From NCBI GenBank assembly GCA_965217935.1, contig OZ244581.1, positions 2,976,001 to 3,040,000 of the forward strand: a DNA stretch of 64,000 bases, written 5' to 3'. The translations under genes and the position numbers were made by a program. The DNA is from JBBROS01 sp965217935. Its GTDB lineage: Bacteria > Pseudomonadota > Alphaproteobacteria > Acetobacterales > Acetobacteraceae. Within the stretch, counting starts at the first letter, position 1, and the number at the start of each line of letters is the position of its first letter. This document shows positions 46,990 to 57,291 of the stretch, one piece after another. The notes under the pieces were generated by a model that saw only the letters and a program-made list of their open reading frames with translations, was not told where the DNA came from and made no database searches.

Positions 46990-47211
46990 ACTCCGCTTGC
47001 CAAGCCCGGCGAATTTCTTGTTGAACTTCGCCACTTGGCCGCCCGTGTCCATCATTCGCTGCACGCCCGTCCAGGCGGGATGGCTCTTAGGGTCGATGTC
47101 CAGGCGGATCGTGTCGCCAGCCTTCCCGGCGCAGGAGCGGGTTTTATAGCTGGAACCGTCCGTCATGATGATGTTGATCTCGTGGTAGTCGGGATGGATG
47201 CCGTCTTTCAT
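46987..47211 (-). CDS. rpmE: 50S ribosomal protein L31 (bL31)
   Basis: 74 residues: MKDGIHPDYHEINIIMTDGS, RSCAGKAGDTIRLDIDPKSHPAWTG and VAKFNKKFAGLG are characteristic. It has one cysteine only in the usual zinc-site region, so it is of the C-minus type. ATG 47211 gives normal length. The stop TAG is contributed by a repeat element end. It is an essential-type gene surrounded by decayed insertion sequences. Confidence 0.94.
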   Translation of the reverse strand: MKDGIHPDYHEINIIMTDGSSYKTRSCAGKAGDTIRLDIDPKSHPAWTGVQRMMDTGGQVAKFNKKFAGLGKRS

Positions 47212-47354
47212 GCTCAGCCTTTCGATGCAGCCGCCGATACCGACCGGCGGAGCGGCACCGTATAGACCGCAATCGTCCCGACTGGAACAGTCAGGATGTC
47301 GAATGCCAGCAGCCGGGGACAACAACCCCGGCCTTGGTCATCGGCCGCGATCGA

Positions 47355-47669
47355 TCAATAGTAGCGGCGCGGGCGGGGGTAGAAGCCGGGAGGCCCGGGC
47401 CGGTAGAACGGCGGTGGCGCGAAAGACCGGCCTCCATAGCCGCGACGGTAGCCGCCATATTCACGATAGCCGTCATAGCCGTGACGAAAGCCGTGGCCCC
47501 GGAAACCGTATCCCGGAGGCCCGAACCCCCTTGGGCCAAAACCGTGGCGCCCGTACCCATGCCCATATCCGTGCCCGTAGAACCCATGCTGCCGGGCGCC
47601 GGCCTCCGTAGGCGCGGCAAAGAGCAGCGCCATAACGACCAGGGCGCTCCCGATACTGATTCGCTTCAT
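47355..47669 (-). CDS. Small secreted Gly/Tyr/His-rich protein
   Basis: 104 residues: a signal peptide (MKRISIGSALVVMALLFAAP, cleavage near TEAGA) and a mature part made of G-H/Y-G-H repeats (GFYGHGYGHGYGRHGFGPRG) and a Pro/Tyr-rich end. The start is decided by GGAGGA 8-10 bases before ATG 47669; a longer frame lacks any support. Similar small proteins are common in Rhizobiales and Rhodospirillales with no function; metal binding through histidines is a guess. Confidence 0.7.
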   Translation of the reverse strand: MKRISIGSALVVMALLFAAPTEAGARQHGFYGHGYGHGYGRHGFGPRGFGPPGYGFRGHGFRHGYDGYREYGGYRRGYGGRSFAPPPFYRPGPPGFYPRPRRYY

Positions 47670-48186
47670 CGTCTTCCTCCTCCGTTGCATACGCGCCTTG
47701 GCGGCAATCGTTCCGATGACAAACCAAGGCGAACGTAGTGTCGCCGCAGACCGTGGCCGAATTACGTGCCCTCCGCCCCGCGACGAGAGCCCGGTCGCAC
47801 AGGTGCGCAGGCCGGCAATGCTGAACCGCCCGCAACGCATCGATTGTCCATTTAAGTCGGCGCTAGTGTCCCGGTTCAGAAGTTTGTCGTGTTGAAATCG
47901 CGTGCCTCGGGACACTTGCCTTTTGTTTTCGTGGCCCGCTTATCCCAGACGTTCGAAAGCGAACCTCTGGGGCAGAACACTAGACTGCGATCGCCTTGGG
48001 TGGAAAAGCGGGGCGCGTCGATTGCCAATCCAGATTATTGCCAGGCTCTCATCGCCCTGCCACGCTCACAACAATGAGAGCCTAAGCAGACACTCGTTGC
48101 TGGCGCCAGGATGTCGATGCCGGTGGCGAAGCCAGCGATAGGCTCGCTCCCGTCGTGTTAACGGCACGCGCTTCGGTTCGGCAGCG
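47670..48186. other. Intergenic stretch with one perfect inverted repeat
   Basis: No gene recognised. The left part should hold the promoter of the small secreted protein. A perfect 9-bp inverted repeat AGTGTCCCG (47865-47873) / CGGGACACT (47908-47916) with a 34-base spacer could be the end of a decayed mobile element. Confidence 0.4.
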
Positions 48187-48189
48187 ATG

Positions 48190-49517
48190 ATGCGCCCCGT
48201 GTCAGTGGAGGCTCTCGCCAAGCTGCGTTCGCGAGACCCGCCCGCAGCTCCCGAACAGACCCGCCGCGTTGCCCGGGCTGCTGTTCCCCAAGGGCACGCT
48301 CTGCCTGCGTATCGCCGACACGCTCGGCTCCGTGCAACAGGCCCGCCAAGCCACCGCGTTGTCCCCAGCAGTGGACAGCCGGCGGCTACGCCGGAACGGC
48401 TGCAAGCGATGGCGCCCGCTGCCCGGCATGGCCGGCCGGCGGAGAATGACCGCCTGCTTAAAACCGAAGCGGCACGCCAGGATTCGAATGCCGCGACCGG
48501 CGCCCACGGCCGGCAGCCGCTCGGCGAGGTCGACGCCGCGGCCCAGCAACCGGAGCTGGCGCAGTTGCCGGCGGTTCAGGCGCTGCGCCGGGTCTGGGCG
48601 GCGCAATGCCTCGAGCAAGGAGGGCGCATGCGCCTGGGCAGCGCGGCCGGACTGCCGCGGTCTGCCGCGCAGATCTGCTCGCCCTACGATCCCGGGGCTT
48701 GCTGCAGCTACAAGCCCGACACGCCCTCGGTCGGCTGCAAGGCGTAGGCGAGCGAAACCTGCGGCCATCGCGAAGCGATCCCCCGGCGGGATGTCAGCGG
48801 CGCCGATAGAGCCCGCAAGGGGCCGCACGTGATCGCCAACGTCGAGACGACGCAAGCCGCCACGCCGGACGGCGCCATGGTCGCGGCGGCTCACGCCGGC
48901 CCGGAGCGCCGCGGGCTGCTGCCGGGCGGGCGCCTGGCGGGCAAGGGCCGCACGGACTCGCACGCGCTGGCGGGCAGCCGGCAACGCCCTGGCGTGACCA
49001 TTGCCGGCCCGGTCGGCCCTCGGCCCGAGCCGGCAAGCGCGCCAGGGCGACGGACTGACCAAGACCGCGTTCCAAGTCGACTGGGACCGCCACGTAGCCA
49101 CGCAGAAGGTTTCGCAGCTGCCCAGCATCCGCCGGGAAACGGCATGGCGTTCGAGACGCGCTTTACGGCCCGGAACGGCTTTCCGTGCCCGTTGCGCCCG
49201 CGGCAAGCGCGAGGCCCGCACCGTCGGACTGCAGGCGCGCGAACGCTTCAAGGCGCTGCGAGAGGCGCGCAAGCACCAGAGAACCAAGGCGTCCCGGGAA
49301 TGCTGCGCCGCCCGCGCCAGGATCGAGGGCACGCACGCCCGGGCCGTCAGCCGTTGCGGCCTGCGTCGATGCCGCTCCGTCGGCCTCGCCAAGACGCGCC
49401 TGCAACTTCATGACGGCTGCAACTGTCAACCTGGTCAGGACCGCGGAATGGTCCGCCGGCGCCCGTTTCGCGAGAACACGCCGCTCGCGCTTCGCCCCCC
49501 TGCGAATGGCGGCTTGA
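48190..49517 (+). pseudogene. IS1182-like transposase, heavily decayed
   Basis: Family fragments are readable across several frames: LFPKGTLCLRIADTLGS near 48280; LRRVWAAQCLEQGGRMRLGS and SPYDPGACC near 48580-48710; HVIANVETTQAATPDGA near 48830; GLTKTAFQVDWDRHVATQ near 49060; GLQARERFKALREAR, IEGTHARAVSRCGLRRCRSV and GLAKTRLQ near 49225-49400; MTAATVNLVRTAEWSAGARF to 49517. Multiple shifts and at least one internal deletion separate them, so it is long dead. Confidence 0.75.
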
Positions 49518-49630
49518 CCCGCCACTGACGTCGCCACCAGCATCAGCGTTTGCCGAGGAGTCTCTGATGACGTCATAGTTCGCGTTGGGACGGCGGTCCG
49601 TCCCGCGAGACGATGCTCAGATCCACCCCG

Positions 49631-50497
49631 ATGCAGCCAACCATCCTTTCCATCCAGTCCTGGGTCGCCACCGGCCACGTCGGCAACGCCGCCGCCATGT
49701 TCCCGCTGCAGCGCCTCGGCGCCGAGGTCTGGGCCGTCCACACCGTGCAATTCAGCAACCACCCCGGCCACGGCGCCTTCGCCGGCCAGGTCTTCACCGG
49801 GGACATGGTCCGAGCCGTGATCGACGGCATCGAGGCCCGCGGCCTGCTCGCCCGCTGCGACGCCGTGCTGTCCGGCTACATGGGCGACGCCACCGTCGGC
49901 GCCGCGGTCCTGCACGCGGCGAGCCGGGCCAAGGCCGCCAACCCGGCCTGCCTGTACTGCTGCGACCCGGTCATCGGCGACGCCGGCCGGGGCGTCTTCG
50001 TCCGCCCGGGCATCCCCGAGCTGCTCGCAAACCAGGCGGTCCCGGGCGCGGACGTCCTGACGCCGAACCAGTTCGAGCTCGAACGCCTGACCGGCCGCGC
50101 CTGCCCAACCCTCGCCGCCGCCGCCGACGCCGCCCGGGCGCTCCAGGGGCGGATGGCGCCGGACGGGCGCCGCACCGTCCTCGTGACCAGCCTCCTCGTC
50201 TCGGACACGCCGCCCGATGAACTCGACATGCTGGCCGTCGACGGCGCCGGCGCCTGGCTGCTCCGGGTCCCGCTCCTGCCGATCAACCCAAACGGCGCCG
50301 GCGACGCGATCGCCGCTCTGTTCCTGCTCTACCTCCTGCGCACCAACAGCGCCAAGGCAGCCGTCGAGGCCGCCGGAAGCGCGGTCGCCGGGCTGCTGCG
50401 GCGCACCGCGGCGGCAAACGCCGCCGAACTGCTGCTGATCGAGGCGCAGGAGGAGTTCGCCGCGCCCTCGCGCCGCTTCACCGCCCAGCCTGTCTGA
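49631..50497 (+). CDS. pdxY: Pyridoxal kinase PdxY
   Basis: Salvage kinase making pyridoxal 5'-phosphate. 288 residues with ILSIQSWVATGHVGNAAAMFPLQRLG at the N-terminus, AVHTVQFSNHPGHG, LYCCDPVIGDAGRGVFV, the DVLTPNQFELERLTG motif and the anion-hole NPNGAGDAIAALFL (catalytic Asp). ATG 49631 fits the family; ATG 49613 would add 6 residues. Confidence 0.93.
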   Translation: MQPTILSIQSWVATGHVGNAAAMFPLQRLGAEVWAVHTVQFSNHPGHGAFAGQVFTGDMVRAVIDGIEARGLLARCDAVLSGYMGDATVGAAVLHAASRAKAANPACLYCCDPVIGDAGRGVFVRPGIPELLANQAVPGADVLTPNQFELERLTGRACPTLAAAADAARALQGRMAPDGRRTVLVTSLLVSDTPPDELDMLAVDGAGAWLLRVPLLPINPNGAGDAIAALFLLYLLRTNSAKAAVEAAGSAVAGLLRRTAAANAAELLLIEAQEEFAAPSRRFTAQPV

Positions 50498-50603
50498 TCC
50501 AACCTAACTGACCCAACCTATCCGAAATGTTATGAAACAGTCCGTTCCCTGCCCTGATCTCGCCGTGATCCGGTTCTAGATCGGGCAAGCAACGCCGTGA
50601 CGG

Positions 50604-52382
50604 ATGGCATCAATGCGTTTCTTCAGTATCTATCGGCGCGTCCTCACCTCCCTCGGCGACGACCGCCGCCTCGCGATCATGCTGGGCTTCGCCAACGTCC
50701 TCGTGGCCGGGCTGCAATTCCTCGATCCGCTGCTGTTCGGCCGCGTGATCGGCATGCTTACCAACGGCGACCGGTCGGACCCGGACGCGCTGTGGGCGCA
50801 GGTCGTCGGCCTGCTCGGGGTCTGGTTCCTGGTCGGCGCCGCCTCGATCGGCGCCAACATCGCCTGCTCGCTGCATTCCGAACGCATGGCCCACCGCAAC
50901 CGGCTCAGCATCATGAGCCGCTACTTCAGCCACGTCCTCTCCCTGCCGCTCTCCTTCCACGGCGACATCCATTCCGGCCGCCTGATGAAGGTGATGCTCG
51001 GCGGCTCCGACAGCCTGTTCGGCCTCTGGCTGACCTTCTTCAAGGATCAGCTCGCCACCTACGTCGCCGTCGTCGTGCTGCTTCCGCTCACCTTCCTGCT
51101 GAACTGGCGGCTGGCCTCCACCCTCGTCATCCTGGTCGTCTTGTTCGTGACGCTCACCATCATCGTCGTGCAGAAAACCGAGATGGGCCAGCGCCAGGTC
51201 GAGTCGCAGAACTCGCACCTGGCCGGCACCGCGTCGGACGCCCTCTCCAACGTCCTGGTCGTGCAATCCTTCACCCGCCTGTCCGCCGAAAGCCGCTTGT
51301 TCGGCCAGATCGTCGACGAGGTGATCGCCAAGCAGTTCCCGGTGCTCAACTGGTGGGCCGTGGTCAACGTGCTCACCCGCGGCGCCAGTACGCTGGCCGT
51401 CATCGCCATCGTCGTCGTCGGCACGCTGCTCTACCTCGAGGGCCTCTCCACCGTGGGCGAGATCGTCAGCTTCATGGGGTTCGCCACCCTGCTGATCAGC
51501 CGGCTCGAGAGCGCCGTGCAATTCGCCTCCCGCGTCTTCTTCCAGGTGCCCATCCTGGAGGATTTCTTCGAGGTGCTCGACGCCAGCAGCTCGGTCCCGG
51601 AAAAGCCGGCAGCCGCCGGGTTGCAGGCAGGCCCCGGCGATGTCCAGTTCGACAACGTCTCCTTCGCCTATCCGGGCGGCCCCAACATCCTCTCCAACGT
51701 CACCTTCCGGGCCAAGCCCGGCATGTCGGTTGCCCTCGTCGGACAAACCGGCGCCGGCAAATCCACCGCTATGAACCTGCTACAGCGGCTGTGGGACCCC
51801 ATCAGCGGCGCCATCCGCGTCGACGGTCAGGATATCCGCGACGTGACGCTGGAAAGCCTACGCGGCGCCATCGGCGTCGTGTTCCAGGAAAGCATGCTGT
51901 TCAACCGCTCCATCCGCGAGAACCTGCGCATCGGCCGCCCCAACGCGACCGACGACGAGCTCGAGCAAGCCTGCCGCCTGGCCGACGCGCATGAGTTCAT
52001 CGTCCGCCAGCCAAAGGGTTACGACACGGTCGTGGGCGAGCGCGGCTCCACCCTCTCGGGCGGCCAGCGGCAACGCCTCGCCATTGCCCGCGCCCTGCTC
52101 AAGGATCCGCCGATCCTGATCCTCGATGAGGCCACCAGCGCGCTCGACGCCGCGACCGAGGCCCGCGTCTCCCGCGCGATGCAGACGCTGATGCGCGGCC
52201 GCACCACCTTCATCATCGCCCACCGTCTCAGCACCGTGCGCGAAGCCGACGAGATTATGGTGTTCGACAACGGCCGCGTGGTGGAACACGGCAGTTTCGA
52301 GGAGCTCCTGCACATGCGCGGCAAGTTCGCCGAGCTGGTCGACACGCAACTCTCGCCGCAACTCGCCACCGCCGCCGAGTGA
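50604..52382 (+). CDS. ndvA: Cyclic beta-1,2-glucan exporter, NdvA/ChvA-type ABC transporter
   Basis: 592-residue fused permease-ATPase. Six membrane segments in the N-terminal ~310 residues (first two from about 25 and 75, with RLAIMLGFANVLVAGLQFLDPLLFGRVI). The C-terminal ATPase has Walker A GQTGAGKS, signature LSGGQRQRLAIARALL, Walker B ILILDEATSALD and the H-loop IAHRLSTV. The opening RVLTSLGDDRRLA..NV..A...F..P.LFGR.I is typical of the glucan exporters of Rhizobiales. ATG 50604 or 50613 could be used. The ndvB synthase is not in the window. Confidence 0.85.
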   Translation: MASMRFFSIYRRVLTSLGDDRRLAIMLGFANVLVAGLQFLDPLLFGRVIGMLTNGDRSDPDALWAQVVGLLGVWFLVGAASIGANIACSLHSERMAHRNRLSIMSRYFSHVLSLPLSFHGDIHSGRLMKVMLGGSDSLFGLWLTFFKDQLATYVAVVVLLPLTFLLNWRLASTLVILVVLFVTLTIIVVQKTEMGQRQVESQNSHLAGTASDALSNVLVVQSFTRLSAESRLFGQIVDEVIAKQFPVLNWWAVVNVLTRGASTLAVIAIVVVGTLLYLEGLSTVGEIVSFMGFATLLISRLESAVQFASRVFFQVPILEDFFEVLDASSSVPEKPAAAGLQAGPGDVQFDNVSFAYPGGPNILSNVTFRAKPGMSVALVGQTGAGKSTAMNLLQRLWDPISGAIRVDGQDIRDVTLESLRGAIGVVFQESMLFNRSIRENLRIGRPNATDDELEQACRLADAHEFIVRQPKGYDTVVGERGSTLSGGQRQRLAIARALLKDPPILILDEATSALDAATEARVSRAMQTLMRGRTTFIIAHRLSTVREADEIMVFDNGRVVEHGSFEELLHMRGKFAELVDTQLSPQLATAAE

Positions 52383-52464
52383 TTGCTGCGCCTGCACAGC
52401 GCCCGCTTGCACGCGGGCGCCGTGCAGGCGCAGGATGTCTCCAAACAAAAAATGGAGACGAACT

Positions 52465-52899
52465 ATGACGATCGCCGCCATCCTGAAGCAAAAAGGCTCA
52501 AGCGTCGCGCGGGTGGCACCGGCGACGACAATCGCCGATGTCGCGAGACTGCTGCACGAGAAGCGCATTGGCGCCGTTCTCGTGCTTGATAGCGCCGATC
52601 AGCTTCTCGGCATTGTCAGCGAACGCGATATCGTCGCCTGTCTCGCCGAACGGGGCGCGCAGGTGCTGGAGATGACGGCGGCCCAGCTCATGACGCGCAA
52701 CCTGCATACGGCGACGCCGAAGACGTCCGTGCCGGAAACGATGGCGCAGATGACCGAGCGCCGGGTTCGCCACCTGCCGGTGCTGGACGATGGCCGCCTG
52801 GTCGGGATCGTCAGCATCGGCGATATCGTCAAAGCGCGCATCGATCAGCAGGCGCAGGAGGTCGACAGCTTGAAGGCCTACGTGGCCGGCGCCGCTTGA
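52465..52899 (+). CDS. CBS-domain protein
   Basis: 144 residues with two CBS repeats (about 10-60: VARVAPATTIADVARLLHEK, GAVLVLDSADQLLGIVSERDIV; about 72-125: LHTATPKTSVPETMAQM, RHLPVLDDGRLVGIVSIGDIVK). Such stand-alone pairs sense adenosyl nucleotides. ATG 52465 has GGAG upstream. It lies downstream of ndvA on the same strand, 82 bases apart. Confidence 0.85.
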   Translation: MTIAAILKQKGSSVARVAPATTIADVARLLHEKRIGAVLVLDSADQLLGIVSERDIVACLAERGAQVLEMTAAQLMTRNLHTATPKTSVPETMAQMTERRVRHLPVLDDGRLVGIVSIGDIVKARIDQQAQEVDSLKAYVAGAA

Positions 52900-52952
52900 C
52901 GCCGCACCTGCGGCCTTGCTTGATAGGCGGCGTCGGTGGTTAGCTGAGACCG

Positions 52953-53270
52953 ATGTGCACCGTCGCCACCATCATCGTCTTCAAGGCCAAGCCCAACCAA
53001 GGCGCGGAAGTCGCCCGCCGCTTGGCTGCCGCCGCGGTCCATGTCGAGCAGGAGCCGGATACGCCGCTCTGGCTGGTCATTCGCTCCGAAACCGAGCGGG
53101 ACACGGTATTTGTCGTCGATCTGTTCAACGGCCCCGGTGGCCAGGCGGCGCATATGAAGGGCGCGGCGGCGGAAATGGTATTCGAGACCGTGCCGCCCCT
53201 GCTCGCCTGCGAGCCGGAAATCCATTCAGCCGATCTGGTGGCGCAGAAAGGCTTCCCGCAGGCGTCATAG
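52953..53270 (+). CDS. ABM-type putative quinol monooxygenase
   Basis: 105 residues of the antibiotic-biosynthesis-monooxygenase (ferredoxin-like dimeric) fold: ATIIVFKAKPNQGAEVARRL, HVEQEPDTPLW, VFVVDLFNGPGGQAAHMKG. Members act on quinols or are stress proteins; substrate not inferable. Stands alone between the CBS gene and a gene-poor stretch. Confidence 0.75.
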   Translation: MCTVATIIVFKAKPNQGAEVARRLAAAAVHVEQEPDTPLWLVIRSETERDTVFVVDLFNGPGGQAAHMKGAAAEMVFETVPPLLACEPEIHSADLVAQKGFPQAS

Positions 53271-53782
53271 CTTGCATGCCAGCGTGATCTGGCGCGGTCC
53301 TTCACGGTCTTGAAATGCTCGGGACCGTCACGATCCGACAGGACCTAAGCGCTTGTGCGCAACACGCGGGCGAGATCATAAGCGACCGGCTACCCGGCTC
53401 TGTCACTCGCAAGCATCACTCAACAAATCGATGCCGCCAGTAAGGTCATTTCGGGCATAGCCCGATCCCGTGCCCTGCAACAATCGCGTGGCCGGGATCA
53501 ATCGGCATCGGCAATCGCATCAAGCGTTAATCCGGCCAGACGCTCCGCGGGCCTGATCCAAATCGCCTACCCGAGACCGCCGCCATGCCGCTGAAAGTCC
53601 GCGCGCTGATTGACCACCTTGCCGCGACGCTGCCCGCGCGGTTCAGTTGGCGCCGCGGACCGGAATGATTGAGGGCTCGCTCGGAAGCGATCGCTGCCAT
53701 TCGATCGGGCGAACGGGCCCTCAGCCTTCGATTTGCCGGGCAGCCTTGTCGGCGCGCTGCCGCACTGATGGCCGACGCCGCC
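53271..53782. other. Gene-poor stretch with a possible LysR remnant
   Basis: No intact gene. Positions 53585-53668 encode MPLKVRALIDHLAATLPARF followed by a stop, which resembles the last ~25 residues of LysR regulators (P.KVR..IDFL). The rest shows nothing recognisable. Confidence 0.35.
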
Positions 53783-53983
53783 CTATGGCTGCGGCGCCTT
53801 GCGGGCCTGCTCCATCGCGTCCTTGTCCGGCGTGGCCCCGGCCTCGTTGTCCGTGCCGAGCATCGATGCGCCCGGGTCGAATTGCTCCGCGTTCTCGCCG
53901 TCCTTCTCGCGGGTGATCTTGTCCTTCAACTGCGCGCCCTCGGCGCCTTTCGGGGCAAGCCCGGCCTCGTCCTGCTTGGTCAT
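53783..53983 (-). CDS. Small hydrophilic hypothetical protein
   Basis: 66 residues from ATG 53983 (a start at 53995 is also open). It is highly charged, with no hydrophobic segment and Lys/Glu/Asp-rich sequence (LKDKITREKDGENAEQFD), so probably disordered. It is downstream of pyk on the same strand with a 58-base gap. Resembles small stress- or spore-type proteins only in composition. Confidence 0.5.
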   Translation of the reverse strand: MTKQDEAGLAPKGAEGAQLKDKITREKDGENAEQFDPGASMLGTDNEAGATPDKDAMEQARKAPQP

Positions 53984-54041
53984 GCCGATCTCCATAGCAA
54001 CTGCCTGGAATAAGGGGCGAAAGCGGCGGCTGGGAAGGGTG

Positions 54042-55475
<1,434 letters not shown>

Positions 55476-55574
55476 CAACACTCCTGCTGGTTGCGATGGC
55501 GGCGGCACTATGGTGCGGAGCGGACCGTTGATCCAGGGCCGGGGACGGCCCAATTCCAGCGCAGGAGGACAGAC

Positions 55575-55880
55575 ATGCCAGACATCGACACTTCGACCCG
55601 GACCGAGCTTGAGGCGGCCGCGTTCCGGCGGCTGGTGGGGCATTTGCGGGAGCGCACCGACGTGCAGAACATCGACCTCATGAACCTGGCCGGGTTCTGC
55701 CGCAACTGCCTGAGCCGGTGGTATCGGGAGGAGGCGGAGCAGCAGGGCGTGGCGCTGACCGACCCGGAGGCGCGTGAGATCGTTTATGGAATGCCTTACA
55801 AGCAATGGCAGGCACAGCATCAGCGCGAGGCGTCGGCGGAGCAGAAAGCGGCGTTCGCCGGGAGCGGCGCCGGGCATTGA
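55575..55880 (+). CDS. DUF1244 family protein
   Basis: 101 residues, with the family block RLVGHLRERTDVQNIDLMNL and GFCRNCLSRWYREEAE carrying a Cys-x2-Cys pair, and IVYGMPYKQWQAQHQ. Small conserved protein of Proteobacteria, function unknown; next to pyk in many Alphaproteobacteria. AGGAGG lies 7 bases before ATG 55575. Confidence 0.9.
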   Translation: MPDIDTSTRTELEAAAFRRLVGHLRERTDVQNIDLMNLAGFCRNCLSRWYREEAEQQGVALTDPEAREIVYGMPYKQWQAQHQREASAEQKAAFAGSGAGH

Positions 55881-55940
55881 TTGACCCGGACGGCCCGCGC
55901 CGCTACTCCGCCCGCTACTTGATTTTCAAGCGAGGCGACG

Positions 55941-56129
55941 ATGGCTCTGAGCGATGCCGACAGTGATGTGCTCGACAACATGGGCAAGGACGACGCGAAG
56001 GTCGGCGGTATCGCTGCCGACCGGCTGCGCAGCTTGATCGAGCGCATCGAGCGGCTCGAGGAGGAGCGTAAGGCTCTGGGCAGCGACATCAAGGACCTGT
56101 TCGCGGAAACAAAAAGCGCAGGCTTCTAA
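55941..56129 (+). pseudogene. gapR: GapR (DUF2312) nucleoid protein gene, 3' truncated by island insertion
   Basis: 62 residues matching the N-terminal two thirds of GapR, a DNA-binding chromosome-structuring protein of Alphaproteobacteria (KVGGIAADRLRSLIERIERL, KALGSDIKDLFAETKSAGF). Full-length proteins continue with a D...MRQIIRLRK...DE.....LLDVY..ALGM tail that is missing here. A stop follows after AGF, and the sequence turns AT-rich. An island-borne intact homologue lies 144 bases downstream. Confidence 0.75.
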
Positions 56130-56150
56130 GGCACCCTAAAAATTGTAATC
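56112..56150. other. Candidate left attachment junction (attL) of the island in gapR
   Basis: Homology to host gapR ends here, just after the AGF codons (GCAGGCTTC at 56118-56126). From 56130 the sequence is AT-rich and unrelated to neighbouring host DNA. The core repeat cannot be fixed because the right end is outside the window. Confidence 0.4.
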
Positions 56151-56272
56151 TTTAAGTAAAATCAAAGTGTTAGAGCATTACAACGTATTCTTGGATGTAT
56201 TATGAGCTAGTCTTCGATCATGATAATACATCTTTGTGCCCCGGCATTAACCCATATATGATAGAGAGGCTT

Positions 56273-56584
56273 ATGTCAGACGTGCCCTTCGAGACCACGA
56301 ATGATGCAGCCGCAAGCCGCACTAGGCAGGCTGCGGACCCGGACCCTAAAGTTGGTGGAATTGCCGCTGACCGCTTGCTTTCAGTTATCGAGCGGATCGA
56401 GCGCTTGGAAGAGGAGCGTAAGGCGCTGGCAAGTGACATTAAAGATATATACACAGAATGTAAGGGGGCGGGATTTGAGCCTGCTATTGTCAAACAGATA
56501 ATCAGGCTGAGAAAGAAAGAACCAGCTGAGATTGAGGAAGAGGAAACGTTACTTGATGTCTACAGGCGTGCAATCGGGATGTGA
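56273..56584 (+). CDS. Island-borne GapR-like protein (DUF2312)
   Basis: 103 residues, complete: an acidic N-terminus, then KVGGIAADRLLSVIERIERL, EERKALASDIKDIYTECKG and the full C-terminal EPAIVKQIIRLRKKEP..EEEETLLDVYRRAIGM. ATG 56273 has AGAGAGG upstream and is preferred to ATGs at 56258 and 56195. It likely supplies, or modulates, the GapR function lost by insertion into the host copy. Its codons are lower in GC than the host gene, so it came with the island. Confidence 0.85.
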   Translation: MSDVPFETTNDAAASRTRQAADPDPKVGGIAADRLLSVIERIERLEEERKALASDIKDIYTECKGAGFEPAIVKQIIRLRKKEPAEIEEEETLLDVYRRAIGM

Positions 56585-56709
56585 GTATTCTCTGAGCTTA
56601 CGCGTTTCTATATCTCCACGGGACATATTGTTCTTGAGCTTGTAAGGCATAATTTCAACGACGAATTAGCGGAGTATGCCACACGTGTACACCGTCTTGC
56701 CATATCAGG

Positions 56710-56973
56710 ATGCCGACGGTTAATTTGCAATTTCTGAGAGAGGTCCTCAGTTATGATCCCGACACTGGGTTGTTCCATTGGAAGATCAATAGCGGTAAAG
56801 CAACAAAAGGGTTGATTGCTGGCACGACTTCACGAAGTGGATATCGAACTGTCAATGTTGGTGGGAAGTTTTTCTACCAGCACAGGCTTGCATTCTTATT
56901 TGTCACAGGCGAGCAGGTTTCACACAACGTAAACATCGATCATCTTAATGGGCTGCGGGATGATAACCGGTAG
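56710..56973 (+). pseudogene. HNH homing-endonuclease-like gene, nonsense-truncated
   Basis: 87 residues up to TAG at 56971: FLREVLSYDPDTGLFHWKIN, GYRTVNVGGKFFYQHRLAFL and the HNH start NIDHLNGLRDDNR. In relatives the next residues are W-A-N-L-R; here TAG sits at the Trp codon and ANL follows. The second half of the HNH domain is lost, so the enzyme is inactive. Confidence 0.65.
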
Positions 56974-57009
56974 GCAAACTTGTCCGCGAAGTCCGTAGGT
57001 GAGCACATC

Positions 57010-57282
57010 GTGGCTAAGCGCACACGGGATGCCGATCCTTCGGGTGTATTCTCCATCCAGGTTGGTAGTGCGCTTCGGCATTTGAAAGCAGCCCGTCGTT
57101 GCCTCCAGTTTGCAGCTCGATTGGGACCTCGGCTTACAGCGGAAACGGGCAATACAGCGCCCACATTTAAGCGGATAATTCAGGATCTCGCTTCGCAGCA
57201 CAAGCAGTTAGAGAAACTGGAACGCACCTTTGGCGCCCATCCCTTGCATTCCAGACTCCCAAAAAGGAAAAGGCATTCATAA
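57010..57282 (+). CDS. Hypothetical helical protein
   Basis: About 90 residues from GTG 57010 (a TTG at 56980 would add 10). Basic, mostly helical: ALRHLKAARRCLQFAARLG, then FKRIIQDLASQHKQLEKLER. No family recognised. It ends 9 bases before the convergent gmtX-like gene. Confidence 0.35.
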   Translation: MAKRTRDADPSGVFSIQVGSALRHLKAARRCLQFAARLGPRLTAETGNTAPTFKRIIQDLASQHKQLEKLERTFGAHPLHSRLPKRKRHS

Positions 57283-57291
57283 ACGGGCCGT

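Noticed and set aside
47889..48141. Short ORFs in the stretch right of the secreted Gly-rich gene
   Set aside because: No ribosome-binding site, no family resemblance, both frames overlap an inverted repeat.
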